The position numbers and the translations under genes were made by a program. Positions 20,062 to 29,561 of a stretch of DNA of 64,000 nt are shown here, in pieces. Below the pieces are notes generated by a model. The model had not been told where the DNA came from. It saw nothing but the letters and a program-made list of their open reading frames with translations, and made no database searches. Each line of letters begins with the position of its first letter. Position 1 is the first letter of the stretch. Source of the stretch: Pseudomonas sp. MN1F (GTDB lineage: Bacteria > Pseudomonadota > Gammaproteobacteria > Pseudomonadales > Pseudomonadaceae); NCBI RefSeq assembly GCF_009391885.1, contig NZ_VZII01000007.1, forward strand, positions 297,673 to 361,672. Reading direction: 5' to 3'.

Positions 20062-20508
20062 CTACCAGCGCCCAGCAGCATCCTGGTCACTCTGCTTGCC
20101 TTCCACCCACCTCGGCCCGTCCTGGGTATTTTCCTTCTTCCAGAACGGCGCCCGGGTCTTCAGGTAGTCCATGATGAAGTTGCAGGCATCGAACGCCGCC
20201 TGCCGATGGGCGCTGGCGACGCCAACAAAGACGATCGGCTCACCCGGCTCCAGCGCACCGATGCGGTGCAGCACCTCCACCTTGAGCAACGGCCAGCGCT
20301 GCTCGGCCTCGACCACGATCTTGGCCAGGGCCTTCTCGGTCATGCCCGGGTAATGCTCGAGGAACATCCCCGCCACTTCCCGGCCATCGTTGAAATCGCG
20401 CACATAGCCGACAAAACCGACCACGGCACCGACGCCGACATTGGCCGCATGCATGGCATTGACCTCGGCCCCCGGGTCGAACGCCCCGTGTTGCACTCGC
20501 ACTGCCAT
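20062..20508 (-). CDS. moaE: Molybdopterin synthase catalytic subunit MoaE
   Basis: 148 residues. Family segments are visible: FVGYVRDFND, LEHYPGMTEKAL, HRIGALEPGE, and the lysine-containing APFWKKE near the C-terminus (residues 127-133) where the MoaD tail docks. It inserts dithiolene sulfur into cyclic pyranopterin monophosphate together with thiocarboxylated MoaD. Last gene of moaCDE, two bases after moaD. Confidence 0.94.
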   Translation of the reverse strand: MAVRVQHGAFDPGAEVNAMHAANVGVGAVVGFVGYVRDFNDGREVAGMFLEHYPGMTEKALAKIVVEAEQRWPLLKVEVLHRIGALEPGEPIVFVGVASAHRQAAFDACNFIMDYLKTRAPFWKKENTQDGPRWVEGKQSDQDAAGRW

Positions 20509-20510
20509 GT

Positions 20511-20756
20511 TCAGCCTCCGGTCACCGGTGGGAAGAACGCCACTTCATCGCCTTCTTCCAGTGGCTCGTCGAGCTTGCACAGCTCCTCGTTGCGCGCACT
20601 CATGAGGTTCTGTTCGGCCAGCACCGCGTACTGACCGCCCTTGGCCACCAAGGCCTGGCGCACATCGTCGACCACCTTGAACTCACCTTCCAGGCGCTCG
20701 GCATCGACGCCCAGCAGTTCGCGGTAACGGGCGAAATACATCACCTTGACCTTCAT
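20511..20756 (-). CDS. moaD: Molybdopterin synthase sulfur-carrier subunit MoaD
   Basis: 81 residues, ubiquitin-like, starting [14 protein letters not shown] and ending in the diagnostic PPVTGG, whose terminal glycine is thiocarboxylated. The ATG at 20756 overlaps the moaC stop by one base (TGATG), giving translational coupling. Confidence 0.95.
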   Translation of the reverse strand: MKVKVMYFARYRELLGVDAERLEGEFKVVDDVRQALVAKGGQYAVLAEQNLMSARNEELCKLDEPLEEGDEVAFFPPVTGG

Positions 20757-21226
20757 CACGCCTCCACCTTGTAGTGGCCGCTCTTGCCACCGACCTTTTC
20801 CAGCAGACGCACCTGCTCGATGACCATGCCTTTGTCTACCGCCTTGCACATGTCGTAGATCGTCAGCGCAGCGACGCTGGCGGCGGTCAGCGCTTCCATC
20901 TCGACGCCAGTCTGCCCGGCCAGCTTGCAGCGCGCGACGATGCGCACCGCGTCCTGGCCTTCGGCGCTCAGTTCGACCTTGACGCTGGTCAGCATCAGCG
21001 GATGGCACAGCGGGATCAGGTCACTGGTCTTCTTTGCCGCCTGAATGCCAGCAATGCGCGCCACGGCGAACACATCGCCCTTGGGATGCTCACCGTCGAC
21101 GATCATCTGCAAAGTCTGCGGCAACATGCGCACCCGCGCCTCGGCCACGGCCTCGCGCTCGGTCACGGCCTTTTCAGTGACGTCGACCATGTTGGCGCGC
21201 CCCTGGGAATCAAGATGAGTCAGCAC
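20756..21226 (-). CDS. moaC: Cyclic pyranopterin monophosphate synthase MoaC
   Basis: 156 residues. The family segment [11 protein letters not shown] and the [17 protein letters not shown] active-site region are intact; the [10 protein letters not shown] helix follows. With MoaA it converts GTP to cPMP, the first molybdenum cofactor intermediate. The start is GTG with AGGAG ten bases upstream; moaA is not in this window. Confidence 0.95.
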   Translation of the reverse strand: MLTHLDSQGRANMVDVTEKAVTEREAVAEARVRMLPQTLQMIVDGEHPKGDVFAVARIAGIQAAKKTSDLIPLCHPLMLTSVKVELSAEGQDAVRIVARCKLAGQTGVEMEALTAASVAALTIYDMCKAVDKGMVIEQVRLLEKVGGKSGHYKVEA

Positions 21227-21285
21227 TGCTCTGCTCCTGTGAAGGGAACAGAGAGTGTAAACCCGTGGGTCAGGATTGCGCAGCG

Positions 21286-21316
21286 GAAAAAAAGCCGGGC
21301 GGCAAGCCACCCGGCT
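21286..21316 (-). terminator. Intrinsic terminator of the phoH-like gene
   Basis: On the minus strand AGCCGGGTGGC and GCCCGGCT arms lead into a run of seven T residues, directly after the stop of the PhoH-like gene and before moaC on the same strand. Confidence 0.85.
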
Positions 21317-21323
21317 GTGTGGG

Positions 21324-22718
21324 TTACAGGTGAGACTCGGCGTACTCGGCCAGCACCGAACGTGGTACACCCTGCAGGGTGATGTGCACGCCATGGGGGA
21401 AGTCCTTGAAGCGCTCGGTCAGGTAGGTCAGGCCCGAGCTGGTCGCGGACAGATAGGGCGTGTCGATTTGCGCCAGGTTGCCCAGGCACACCACTTTGGA
21501 GCCGGAGCCAGCGCGGGTGATGATGGTCTTCATCTGGTGCGGCGTGAGGTTCTGGCACTCGTCGATCAGGATCAGGCTCTGCTGGAAGCTGCGCCCACGG
21601 ATGTAGTTCAGCGACTTGAACTGCAGCGGCACGCGTTCGAGGATGTACTCGACGCTGCCATGGGTGCTTTCATCGTCCATGTGCAAGGCTTCGAGGTTGT
21701 CGGTAATGGCGCCCAGCCAAGGCTCCATCTTCTCCGCCTCGGTGCCCGGCAGGAAGCCGATCTCCTGGTCCAGCCCCTGCACGCTGCGGGTGGCAATGAT
21801 GCGCCGGTAGCGCTTGCTGACCATGGTCTGCTCGATGGCCGCGGCCAGGGCCAGGATGGTCTTGCCGGAGCCGGCAGCGCCGGTCAGGTTGACCAGGTGG
21901 ATATCCGGGTCGAGCAAGGCGAACAGCGCCAGGCTCTGATGAATGTCGCGTGGTTTCAGGCCCCAGGCTTCCTGGTGCAGCAAGGGCTCCTGGTGCAGGT
22001 CGAGCAATAGCAGTTCATCGTTGCGAATGCCTTTTACCCAACCGACAAAACCTTGCTCGTCAATGATGAACTCGTTGATATGCACGGCCGGCAGGTTGTC
22101 GATCATCTGCACTCGATGCCAGGTGCGGCCACGCTCCTGGCGGGTATCGACCTTGCTGACGCGGTCCCAGAACGAGCCGGTGACCGAGTGATAGCCCTTG
22201 GACAGCAAGGAGACGTCGTCGACCAGCTGGTCGGTGCTGTAGTCTTCGGCCGCGATCCCACAGGCGCGCGCCTTCAGGCGCATGTTGATGTCTTTGGTGA
22301 CCAGCACCACGTCCAGGTCGGTGCGCCGGCTACGGACTTCGAACAGGGTGTTGATGATGATGTTGTCGTTGAGGTTTTCCGGCAGCAGCTTGCTGGGCTC
22401 GTTGCGCGGGCTCATCAGGATCGACAGGTACCCCTTGGGCCCGCTCTTGCCACGCTGGATCGGCACGCCCTGCTCGACATCGCTGGGCGAAGCGTCACCG
22501 AGGGTCTGGTCGATCAGGCGGATGGCCTGGCGACATTCGGCGGCGATGGTCTGTTTACCGGTCTTGAGCTTGTCGAGTTCCTCCAGCACCGTCATCGGAA
22601 TGGCGACGTGATGCTCCTCGAAGTTGAGTAATGCGTTAGGGTCGTGAATCAGGACGTTGGTATCGAGCACATAGAGGATTGGCTTGCTGGAGGAAGGGTT
22701 GCGTCCTTGGTCATCCAT
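21324..22718 (-). CDS. PIN-PhoH ATPase (PhoH2/YlaK type)
   Basis: 464 residues with two domains: an N-terminal PIN ribonuclease domain ([12 protein letters not shown], Asp19) up to about residue 150, and a C-terminal PhoH ATPase domain with Walker A GAAGSGKT (Lys286) and the LILIDECQN Walker B. PhoH2 proteins of this architecture are RNA helicase-ribonucleases in mycobacteria. The gene is monocistronic, bounded by its own terminator. A long leader with hairpins precedes it. Confidence 0.9.
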   Translation of the reverse strand: MDDQGRNPSSSKPILYVLDTNVLIHDPNALLNFEEHHVAIPMTVLEELDKLKTGKQTIAAECRQAIRLIDQTLGDASPSDVEQGVPIQRGKSGPKGYLSILMSPRNEPSKLLPENLNDNIIINTLFEVRSRRTDLDVVLVTKDINMRLKARACGIAAEDYSTDQLVDDVSLLSKGYHSVTGSFWDRVSKVDTRQERGRTWHRVQMIDNLPAVHINEFIIDEQGFVGWVKGIRNDELLLLDLHQEPLLHQEAWGLKPRDIHQSLALFALLDPDIHLVNLTGAAGSGKTILALAAAIEQTMVSKRYRRIIATRSVQGLDQEIGFLPGTEAEKMEPWLGAITDNLEALHMDDESTHGSVEYILERVPLQFKSLNYIRGRSFQQSLILIDECQNLTPHQMKTIITRAGSGSKVVCLGNLAQIDTPYLSATSSGLTYLTERFKDFPHGVHITLQGVPRSVLAEYAESHL

Positions 22719-22781
22719 ACTCGGTCACCTTATGTCGAAGCCACACGGCACGCTCTGTGGTGCCGCAGAATGACCGCCGTT

Positions 22782-22813
22782 CTTCCCGTATCCGCGTTGC
22801 TACGGGCGGGAAG
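22782..22813 (-). promoter_or_regulatory. Hairpin in the leader of the phoH-like gene
   Basis: CTTCCCGTA (22782-22790) pairs with TACGGG/CGGGAAG (22801-22813) around a 10-base loop. It lies 64 bases upstream of the start codon. There is no T-run, so it is not a simple terminator. The rest of the 281-base gap to the next gene shows nothing I can name. Confidence 0.35.
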
Positions 22814-22999
22814 CGTACCTGGCAAGGTGGGCCTGGATGACGCCACCTGTGCTGCAGGAATCGGCTGTCTGGTTTCTTCATACCGCAAAAACGATGACCA
22901 AAAAAAGCATTTTTACGAGATTTTGAAGTTTATTTTTCCGATTGACGAAGAGCGCTTGGCGGCAACGCCAGACGAGACTACAGTCAAAAGTCATACCCT

Positions 23000-24127
23000 C
23001 TATTCGCGATAAGCGTAATCGCGGCAGTCCTCCCAGCCGATCCCGCTTTGCACCGTGTTGTGAAGCAACCACTCGACCGCCGACTGCGCCTTGGGCAGGC
23101 TGTCATGGAACTGGATCACCCCCTTGCGCCATAACAGCATCAAGGTCACCACCCGCTGGGCCGACGCTTCGGCAGTCAGTGGGCCATCATCCTGAGCGTC
23201 GATATCCCACAGCGAAACCCGCAGTTGCTGGCTGGCCATGAACGCTTCGCCGTCCGCCCGGCGCTGCCCATAGGGCGGACGGAACAGCGGTACGTATTGA
23301 TTGGGCAGGTCAGCCTGGACCCGCGCCTGGGCGCGCTTGATCGAATCCTGCCAGCCCTGCCACTGGGCATGGGAGCGATATTCCCAGCCCTGGATACCCA
23401 CGCATTGGCCGGCGTAGAGCTGGGCCAGGGCATTGGCCGCGCCGCTGTCGCGCCGCCGCTCAAGGCGATTGCCCAAGACAAAGAAGGTGCCCTGCAGCTT
23501 CTGCTTGCGCAGGTACTCGGTGAGTTCATCGGTGCTACCCCCCTCGGGCCCCGGGCCACCGACGAAGCTCAGCAGGAACATGCGGTCGTTCAGTTCATCG
23601 CCATTGCGCTCGCGGCTGGACAGGCGCTCGACCTCACTGCTGGTCTGCGGCAGCAACGCCGCCTTGCGCAGTTGCTCATCCAGATAACGCACATGGAACT
23701 GATGACTAGGCTCGACCCAACCGGTATAGAACGTGCCGACATCGGTAGCGAATGTCGCCGCTCTAGTGCGCAAGTCGGCCATAGACTCAAACAGATAGCA
23801 GAACGAGGCATCCTGCTCGCAACTGCGCTGAGCCTGCTGGTAACCCTGCCACAAACGCTGCCACATCTGCGCGCGCACAGCTCGAATCTTCTGCAGGTTG
23901 ATCTGCCGCAACCCCAAACGCGCAGCCAGTGCACCATCGTCGAGCAGCTCGCTTTCATGCAGCACCTGGGCAAACGACAGAATCTCGGCCCGCGAGGCGA
24001 CATCGAACAGCACCGGGCTGTCCAGTTGCTCGGGCCACTGGCTGCGGTCCAGGCTGGCCGGGGGCATGGGGGCGGCCTGGGCGGCAAGGCTCAACAAGGT
24101 GGCCAGCAAGGCCCCGGCAATGCGCAC
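23000..24127 (-). CDS. Polysaccharide-deacetylase-like periplasmic protein with altered active site
   Basis: 375 residues from the GTG at 24127, which has GGAGAG upstream and gives a clean signal peptide (MRIAGALLATLLSLAAQA). Residues about 30-180 are a helical region of unknown role; the NodB domain follows. Motif 1, normally TFDDGP, reads SFVGGP (187-192), losing both aspartates, and the first histidine of motif 2 is Glu-like (GWEYRSH). RPPYG, DIDAQDD and IQFHD motifs remain. The canonical metal triad is therefore broken, so it is probably a binding protein or has a different mechanism. A longer start at 24289 is possible but lacks a signal peptide. Confidence 0.75.
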   Translation of the reverse strand: MRIAGALLATLLSLAAQAAPMPPASLDRSQWPEQLDSPVLFDVASRAEILSFAQVLHESELLDDGALAARLGLRQINLQKIRAVRAQMWQRLWQGYQQAQRSCEQDASFCYLFESMADLRTRAATFATDVGTFYTGWVEPSHQFHVRYLDEQLRKAALLPQTSSEVERLSSRERNGDELNDRMFLLSFVGGPGPEGGSTDELTEYLRKQKLQGTFFVLGNRLERRRDSGAANALAQLYAGQCVGIQGWEYRSHAQWQGWQDSIKRAQARVQADLPNQYVPLFRPPYGQRRADGEAFMASQQLRVSLWDIDAQDDGPLTAEASAQRVVTLMLLWRKGVIQFHDSLPKAQSAVEWLLHNTVQSGIGWEDCRDYAYRE

Positions 24128-24263
24128 GATGGCTCTCTCCGTGACGGCAAAACGCGCACTATAGCGCCTGCCTGGCCGATGGTCTGTGACTATCGTCGCC
24201 ATAGTTTGGACTTGTTCCCCCCACCCCGTAGAATTGCCGTCAACGATTCCAGGAGCCGAACCG

Positions 24264-25043
24264 ATGCTGACGGTGATTTCCCCCGCCAAGACCCTCGACT
24301 ACGACACCGCGCCGGTGACCGACCGCTTCACCTTGCCGCAATACCTGGACGATTCCCAGGAACTGATCCTCCAGCTGCGCGACCTGTCGCCAGCGCAGAT
24401 CAGCGAACTGATGCACCTGTCCGACAAGCTTGCCGGCCTTAATGCCGCGCGTTTCGGCAGCTGGACGCCGGACTTCACCCCGGCCAACGCCAAGCAGGCG
24501 CTGCTGGCGTTCAAAGGCGACGTCTACACCGGCCTGGATGCAGAAACCCTCAGCGAGGACGACTTCAGCTATGCCCAGGAGCACCTGCGCATGCTCTCCG
24601 GCCTGTACGGCCTGCTGCGCCCGCTGGACCTGATGCAGCCCTACCGCCTGGAAATGGGCACCAAGCTGGCCAATGCCCGTGGCAAGGACCTGTATGCCTT
24701 CTGGGGCACGCGCATCAGCGAATGGCTGAACCAGGCGCTGGCCGAGCAAGGCGACGACCTGCTGCTCAACCTGGCCAGCAACGAATACTTCAGCGCGGTG
24801 AAGCGCAGCGCGCTCAAGGGCCGGGTGATCAACGTCGACTTCAAGGACTTGAAGAACGGCCAGTACAAGATCATCAGCTTCTACGCCAAGAAGGCCCGCG
24901 GCATGATGAGCCGCTTCGTGATCCAGGAACGGGTCAACGATCCGCAGCAGCTCAAGCAGTTCGACGTGCAGGGCTATTACTACAGTGCCGAGCAGTCCAA
25001 GCCGGATCACCTGGTGTTCCTGCGCGATCACCCGGCCGAGTGA
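24264..25043 (+). CDS. yaaA: Peroxide stress protein YaaA (UPF0246)
   Basis: 259 residues, full length for the family, with the opening [15 protein letters not shown] and conserved [11 protein letters not shown] and FYAKKARG segments. E. coli YaaA limits free iron and protects against hydrogen peroxide damage; the fold binds DNA. AGGAG precedes the ATG by eight bases. Divergent from the deacetylase-like gene and convergent with the exporter operon. Confidence 0.92.
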   Translation: MLTVISPAKTLDYDTAPVTDRFTLPQYLDDSQELILQLRDLSPAQISELMHLSDKLAGLNAARFGSWTPDFTPANAKQALLAFKGDVYTGLDAETLSEDDFSYAQEHLRMLSGLYGLLRPLDLMQPYRLEMGTKLANARGKDLYAFWGTRISEWLNQALAEQGDDLLLNLASNEYFSAVKRSALKGRVINVDFKDLKNGQYKIISFYAKKARGMMSRFVIQERVNDPQQLKQFDVQGYYYSAEQSKPDHLVFLRDHPAE

Positions 25044-25054
25044 AGCCGCCGCTG

Positions 25055-25077
25055 GCTACCCTGATGCTCAGGGTAGC
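25055..25077. terminator. Hairpin between yaaA and the converging exporter operon
   Basis: Perfect 9-bp stem GCTACCCTG-ATGCT-CAGGGTAGC spanning the adaptor gene stop. No clear T-run follows in either direction, so termination is likely but unproven. Confidence 0.5.
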
Positions 25078-26300
25078 AGCACCAGGCCCGCCCCCAGCCC
25101 GTCGACCTCGACCCCTTGCGACAGCACTGCGCCAGGCGTCACATGAACCCTGCGCGGCGGTTGCCCGTCCTGCTCGCGATAAACCACATAGGTCTCGCCT
25201 GCCTCATCCTCGCGCAGCGCCTCGACGGGTAGCACCATGGCCTGCTCCTGACGCCGCACCACTACTGTCAGCTCTGCACTCATGCCGAGGCGCAACCCGA
25301 GTTGCGCAGGCGCTGCGGGCAGATTCAGGCGCACCCGTACGTCATACCAGGCAACCGGCCCTGTGTCGTCACGGGCCTGCAGACCGATGTGTTCGATCAC
25401 GCCTGCAAACTGCTGGCCTGCAATGACGGCTTCGACCGCCTGGCCTTCGCCAACCAGGCGCAAGTCGTGCTCTTGTACTCTGGTCGCCACCTGCAAGTGT
25501 TCGAGGTCGAGCAGCGTGATCATCGGCATCCCCTGAATCATCGCTTGACCAGCTTGCACCTGCCGGGCGGCGCTACCCTCGCTGTGTCGCACGCCCGCCA
25601 GTACACCGGTGAAGGGCGCCTTGATCTCCTTGCGCTGTCGGATCAACGTCAATGCCTGCCAGCGCGCTTGCGCGTTGGCCTGTGCCATCTCGACGATCAA
25701 CAGCGCGTCCTCTCGACCTTGTGCGCGCGTCAGCAATAATTCCTGCTCGGCGTCTTTCAAGGCTTGGCGCTGCGCCTGCAGCAATTGCTCAAGGCTTTCG
25801 ACTTCGATGCGGGCGACGATACCTCGCTCGAACAGGCGCCGGGTTTCAGCCAGGCTCGCCGTGCTGACCGCCACCGCCGTACGAGCGGCTCCCAGTGCAC
25901 GCTGGCTTCTCGCCACTTCGGGCCCGCTTTGCCAGCCACGTAACTGACGCAGTTGCTCCGCCGTTCTGAGGCGTTCGGCCTCGGCCTCACGCAGTTGAAT
26001 ATCCAGCTGGGTCGTGTCTAGCCTGAACAACGATTGTCCCTTCTCCACACGCTGCCCTTCCCGTGCCAGCACTGCCGCCACGACACCGTCGAAGGGTGCG
26101 CTCACGGTTTCCCGGCGCGCCGCTTGTAGCCTGCCCACAAGCCCCAGACGCTGCTCGACCAACTGCGGCTCGACACGCACCCAACGCGGTGCGGCTCGCT
26201 GCTCGCTCTCGGGCCAGGCCAGCCAGAACAGAACGGCCAACAGGGCTGACAACCCCAAGACTGCCAAACACCATGCCCACCTAGTCATGAAGCGCCACAT
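25068..26300 (-). CDS. Periplasmic adaptor (membrane fusion protein) of an ABC exporter
   Basis: 410 residues: an N-terminal membrane anchor (about 8-28), lipoyl/biotinyl-like halves (TVSAPFDGVVAAVLAREGQ and KEIKAPFTGVLAGV), a long alpha-helical hairpin between them (about 95-200), then beta-barrel and membrane-proximal domains. It should bridge the MacB-type permease and the TolC-like channel encoded next to it. It overlaps the channel gene by 20 bases; a GGAG site precedes the ATG at 26300, with a second in-frame ATG at 26288. Last gene of the operon. Confidence 0.88.
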   Translation of the reverse strand: MWRFMTRWAWCLAVLGLSALLAVLFWLAWPESEQRAAPRWVRVEPQLVEQRLGLVGRLQAARRETVSAPFDGVVAAVLAREGQRVEKGQSLFRLDTTQLDIQLREAEAERLRTAEQLRQLRGWQSGPEVARSQRALGAARTAVAVSTASLAETRRLFERGIVARIEVESLEQLLQAQRQALKDAEQELLLTRAQGREDALLIVEMAQANAQARWQALTLIRQRKEIKAPFTGVLAGVRHSEGSAARQVQAGQAMIQGMPMITLLDLEHLQVATRVQEHDLRLVGEGQAVEAVIAGQQFAGVIEHIGLQARDDTGPVAWYDVRVRLNLPAAPAQLGLRLGMSAELTVVVRRQEQAMVLPVEALREDEAGETYVVYREQDGQPPRRVHVTPGAVLSQGVEVDGLGAGLVLLP

Positions 26301-27744
26301 CCCAACGCTCCAGCGTCGTGCCTAGCACCTGATCCAGCACTACCTGAGCATCCAGGTAGTCGATTGTGGTATCGAGTTGCGTACTCTGTGCCTGGCGCAG
26401 ATCGCTTTCGAAACTCAGCACCTGGAAGTTGCTGGAACGCCCGGCTGCAAGTTTCTCCTGCTCGATCTCAAGCTTGCGCCGTGAAAGCTCAAGCGCGCGA
26501 TCGGCGATCCCCAGCTGCCGCCAGCCTGCCTCCAGGTCACGAACCGCACTGCTGACATCCCGCTGCAACTGCTGGTGGGATTCGGCCAGGCTCAGCCGCT
26601 GGATTTGCACCGCTACTTCAGCCTGCACCAAGGATTGGCGGCGACTCAGATCGCCAATCGGGATAACCAGTTCAAACCCCAGGTACTGCTCCCAGGCAAC
26701 CCTGTCTGCTGGCCGCTCGCGCGACTGGCTGGCTCCGCCGACCAAGGACAAGTCCCACCACTGCGCATCACGCGCCACCTGAAGGGCAATGGTGGCCTGT
26801 TCTCCGGCAACCTGCTGCATCAGATAAGCCGGTTGTAACATTTCGGCCCGCGCCATTGCTTGCTCGATGCTTAACGGCTGCTGCTCCGCGCGCAGACGCT
26901 CCACGGCTCGAAGCGGCGTCGCCAAGTCCACCGCCAACACCTGTGCCAACGCCAGGCGGCTCTGGTATAGCCGGTTGCGACTCCCCTCACGGGCCAACTC
27001 CTGGCTGGCGACCTCGGCTTCGGCCTGGACAACCTCGAACGCCGGCATGCGCCCGGCGGCGATCAGTGCCAGGTTCACTTGCACCCAGCGTCGCGCACGC
27101 GCCAGGGCATCTTCAGTAATGCGCAGGCGCTCCTGGGCGCGCAGCAGGTCACGGTACTGGGTGACGGTCCGGGTAATGACCTGGGCCACTTCGTCCCTGA
27201 GCGCCAACCGGTTGAGCTGTTCGGCCAGCTGCGCCTGGCGCAGCGGCGCACTGGTGATATCGCGTCCAGCACCGCGCAGCAGGGGCTGGATGATCATCAG
27301 GTTGGCCCCATCGCGGTACTGGCGCCCCGCCCTTCCTGTACGGGCATGGTCGTAAGTCCAGTCGAGACCAATGCGAGTACCGTAGGGGGTAAGCAAGCTG
27401 GCAGAGGGGGTAAGCTGGGCCTGACGCATGCGATCGGCGTGAGTACGATTGCCTAGATAGCGCGCTTTCAGCGAAAGCTGTGGAGCGAACTGGTCACGGG
27501 CCACGCGCAAGTCGAACTTCTGTGTCACACGCTCCAGATAGGCGCTGCGGATGGCGCGGTTATCGCGCAGGGCAAGGCCGATGGCATCGGCCAGTTCCAA
27601 GTCGACCGTTTCGCCCTGCAAGGCAGACAAGGCGCTTACCGAGCGCGTCTGTGGCTGGCTCGACTGAAACGACTGCGAGTAATTGTCGGCCACGGCCAGT
27701 AGTGAAAACGACCACGCGCAGGTCACTGTCAGCCACCTACTCAT
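26281..27744 (-). CDS. TolC-like outer membrane channel protein
   Basis: 487 residues with a cleavable signal (MSRWLTVTCAWSFSLLAVA) and two outer-membrane efflux repeats rich in long helices, as in TolC. Not a lipoprotein, unlike the NodT proteins elsewhere in this window. It starts just inside the end of the permease gene (ATG at 27744, permease stop at 27737). A longer start at 27831 would add an unlikely arginine-rich stretch and is rejected. Provides the exit duct for the neighbouring ABC exporter. Confidence 0.87.
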   Translation of the reverse strand: MSRWLTVTCAWSFSLLAVADNYSQSFQSSQPQTRSVSALSALQGETVDLELADAIGLALRDNRAIRSAYLERVTQKFDLRVARDQFAPQLSLKARYLGNRTHADRMRQAQLTPSASLLTPYGTRIGLDWTYDHARTGRAGRQYRDGANLMIIQPLLRGAGRDITSAPLRQAQLAEQLNRLALRDEVAQVITRTVTQYRDLLRAQERLRITEDALARARRWVQVNLALIAAGRMPAFEVVQAEAEVASQELAREGSRNRLYQSRLALAQVLAVDLATPLRAVERLRAEQQPLSIEQAMARAEMLQPAYLMQQVAGEQATIALQVARDAQWWDLSLVGGASQSRERPADRVAWEQYLGFELVIPIGDLSRRQSLVQAEVAVQIQRLSLAESHQQLQRDVSSAVRDLEAGWRQLGIADRALELSRRKLEIEQEKLAAGRSSNFQVLSFESDLRQAQSTQLDTTIDYLDAQVVLDQVLGTTLERWDVALHD

Positions 27745-28903
27745 CACGCAATGCCGCTGCGGGTTGAAGCCGCGCGGCGGCGAGCGCCGGCTGCATGCCA
27801 AAGAAAAGCCCCAGCACCAGCGAACTGCCAACGCCCAACGGCAAGGCGCTTATGTCCAGCGCAAAGCCCCACCCCACTGACCGCGCGAACAGCCAGCCAC
27901 CGGCCAACCCGAGCAGTACGCCCAGCAACGCGCCTGCTACCGACAGCAACAACGACTCGAGCAAGAACAGCCAGGCGATATCACGCGCACGTGCGCCCAA
28001 CGCCAGGCGCACGCCTATTTCGCACCGGCGTTGCGTCACATTCATCACCATGACATTCATCACCCCGACCCCGCCCAGCAGCAACGCAATTGCCGCCGTA
28101 CCCGCCAGAAGCCCGGTCATCACGCGGGACTGGCCGGCCATGCTTTCGAGCATTTGCCTGGGTAGCTGAACATCCACATCGTGCTGCACCAACTGTGCGC
28201 GCAGATACTGCTCAAGTGAACTGGCCGCATGCTTCATGGAAGCTGCATCCGCAGCCGCCGCAACGAGTGTTGCCACTTCGGGCAGAGTACCCAGACGGCG
28301 CATGCCGCTCAGGGGCATCAATACCGCGTCGTCGAAATTGACCGGCAACATCGGGTTGTATCCTTGAGCGGCCAGCACCCCTACCACGTCAAACAGGTAC
28401 GTCCCCAACCGTACGCGCTCACCCTTGCTCACCTGCAGCTCAGTGGCCAGTGAGGCGCCCAGCAGTACATGCGGCACCCAATCGTCGTAGGCAGAGAGCA
28501 AACGGCCTTGAGCAACCTGAAGCGGCAGTACTTCGAACAGTTGCGCGGTGCTGCCAGCGACCATCACTTCGATACTGATACCCTTGGCCTGTACCGAACT
28601 CACAGCGAATGCCAGGGGGGCCACGGCACGGATGACTGGCGGCAGCTCGCCAAGCGGCAAGGGTGCAGCGCTTTGGTCCAGGGCTTGCAGGTTGACCACC
28701 AGCAAGTCGCTGCCCAGCCCCCGGTACAGTTGCCGGGCATGCTGCGCCGCGCTGTAGCCAATGTTCATCATCGCGACCAAGGCGGCGCAGCCGACCGCGA
28801 TGCCAAACAGTGCCAGCCAGGCCCTGGTGCCCAGCTGGCGAACGCTGCCCAACGCTTCGCTGAGGCGTAGCTGCCAACCAGGCCCATAGTTTGCCTCAAG
28901 CAT
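27737..28903 (-). CDS. MacB-type ABC exporter permease (separate from ATPase)
   Basis: 388 residues with the MacB layout: one membrane helix near the N-terminus (about 30-50), a large periplasmic domain (about 55-255) and three C-terminal helices, with the FtsX-like segment RRCEIGVRLALGARARDIAWL before helix 3. MacB-type proteins do not channel substrate through the membrane but power transport from the periplasm by mechanotransmission. The ATG at 28903 overlaps the ATPase stop by eight bases. In MacB itself the ATPase is fused; here it is a separate gene, as in LolCDE. Confidence 0.87.
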   Translation of the reverse strand: MLEANYGPGWQLRLSEALGSVRQLGTRAWLALFGIAVGCAALVAMMNIGYSAAQHARQLYRGLGSDLLVVNLQALDQSAAPLPLGELPPVIRAVAPLAFAVSSVQAKGISIEVMVAGSTAQLFEVLPLQVAQGRLLSAYDDWVPHVLLGASLATELQVSKGERVRLGTYLFDVVGVLAAQGYNPMLPVNFDDAVLMPLSGMRRLGTLPEVATLVAAAADAASMKHAASSLEQYLRAQLVQHDVDVQLPRQMLESMAGQSRVMTGLLAGTAAIALLLGGVGVMNVMVMNVTQRRCEIGVRLALGARARDIAWLFLLESLLLSVAGALLGVLLGLAGGWLFARSVGWGFALDISALPLGVGSSLVLGLFFGMQPALAAARLQPAAALRDE

Positions 28904-29561
28904 CGAATACGCCACCGTCGCGTACCAACAGGCATCGCTCCATACACTGCGCCATGGCCGGGTCATGGGTGACCATCAGCAGGGTCATGCCCTGCTCCCG
29001 ATTCAACGTCATCAGCAACCCCATGATGTCCTGCGCCGAGGCGCTATCGAGGTTTCCCGTGGGCTCATCGGCAAGCAGGATTCGCGGATCGGTGACCAAG
29101 GCCCTGGCTATCGCAACCCGCTGACGCTGACCGCCGGACAAATCGGCCGGGCGATGTTCTGCACGATGCCCCAGGCCAACTTTTTCCAGTTGTAGCTTCG
29201 CAGCTTGGCGGGCTGAGGCCAGACGAGTACCTCGGTAACTCAAGGGTAAGGCCACATTGTCCAGGGCGGACAGGCGTGGCAGCAGGTTGAAGTTTTGGAA
29301 GACGAAGCCAAGCGTGCGGTTGCGCATGATCGCCCGCTGCGCTTCATTGGCATTGGTCATGTCCAGGCCCGCCAACCACAAGCGGCCGCTGCAGGGCTGG
29401 TCGAGCAGACCGATGAGATTCAGCAGCGTGCTTTTACCCGTGCCAGACGAGCCAGTAATCGCGCAGCTTTGTCCAGTAGGGATAGACAGACTGATGCGTT
29501 CCAGGACCACTTGTCCACCGAGATGGCGGCATACATCCCGCAGCATGATGCTGTCAGACAT
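28896..29561 (-). CDS. ABC exporter ATP-binding protein (MacB/LolD family)
   Basis: 221 residues with Walker A GSSGTGKST (Lys43), the family segment GFVFQNFNLLPRLSALDNV, signature LSGGQRQR and Walker B followed by DEPTGNLDS. The DEPTGNLD form is typical of the MacB/LolD/FtsE group. Its ATG shares a base with the stop codon of the 266-residue gene upstream (TAATG), so translation is coupled. Confidence 0.9.
   Translation of the reverse strand: MSDSIMLRDVCRHLGGQVVLERISLSIPTGQSCAITGSSGTGKSTLLNLIGLLDQPCSGRLWLAGLDMTNANEAQRAIMRNRTLGFVFQNFNLLPRLSALDNVALPLSYRGTRLASARQAAKLQLEKVGLGHRAEHRPADLSGGQRQRVAIARALVTDPRILLADEPTGNLDSASAQDIMGLLMTLNREQGMTLLMVTHDPAMAQCMERCLLVRDGGVFDA

Noticed and set aside
22644..23012. 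Plus-strand 122-codon frame between the PhoH-like and deacetylase-like genes
   Set aside because: It overlaps the 5' part of the PhoH-like gene and runs through its leader; no ribosome site or family likeness.
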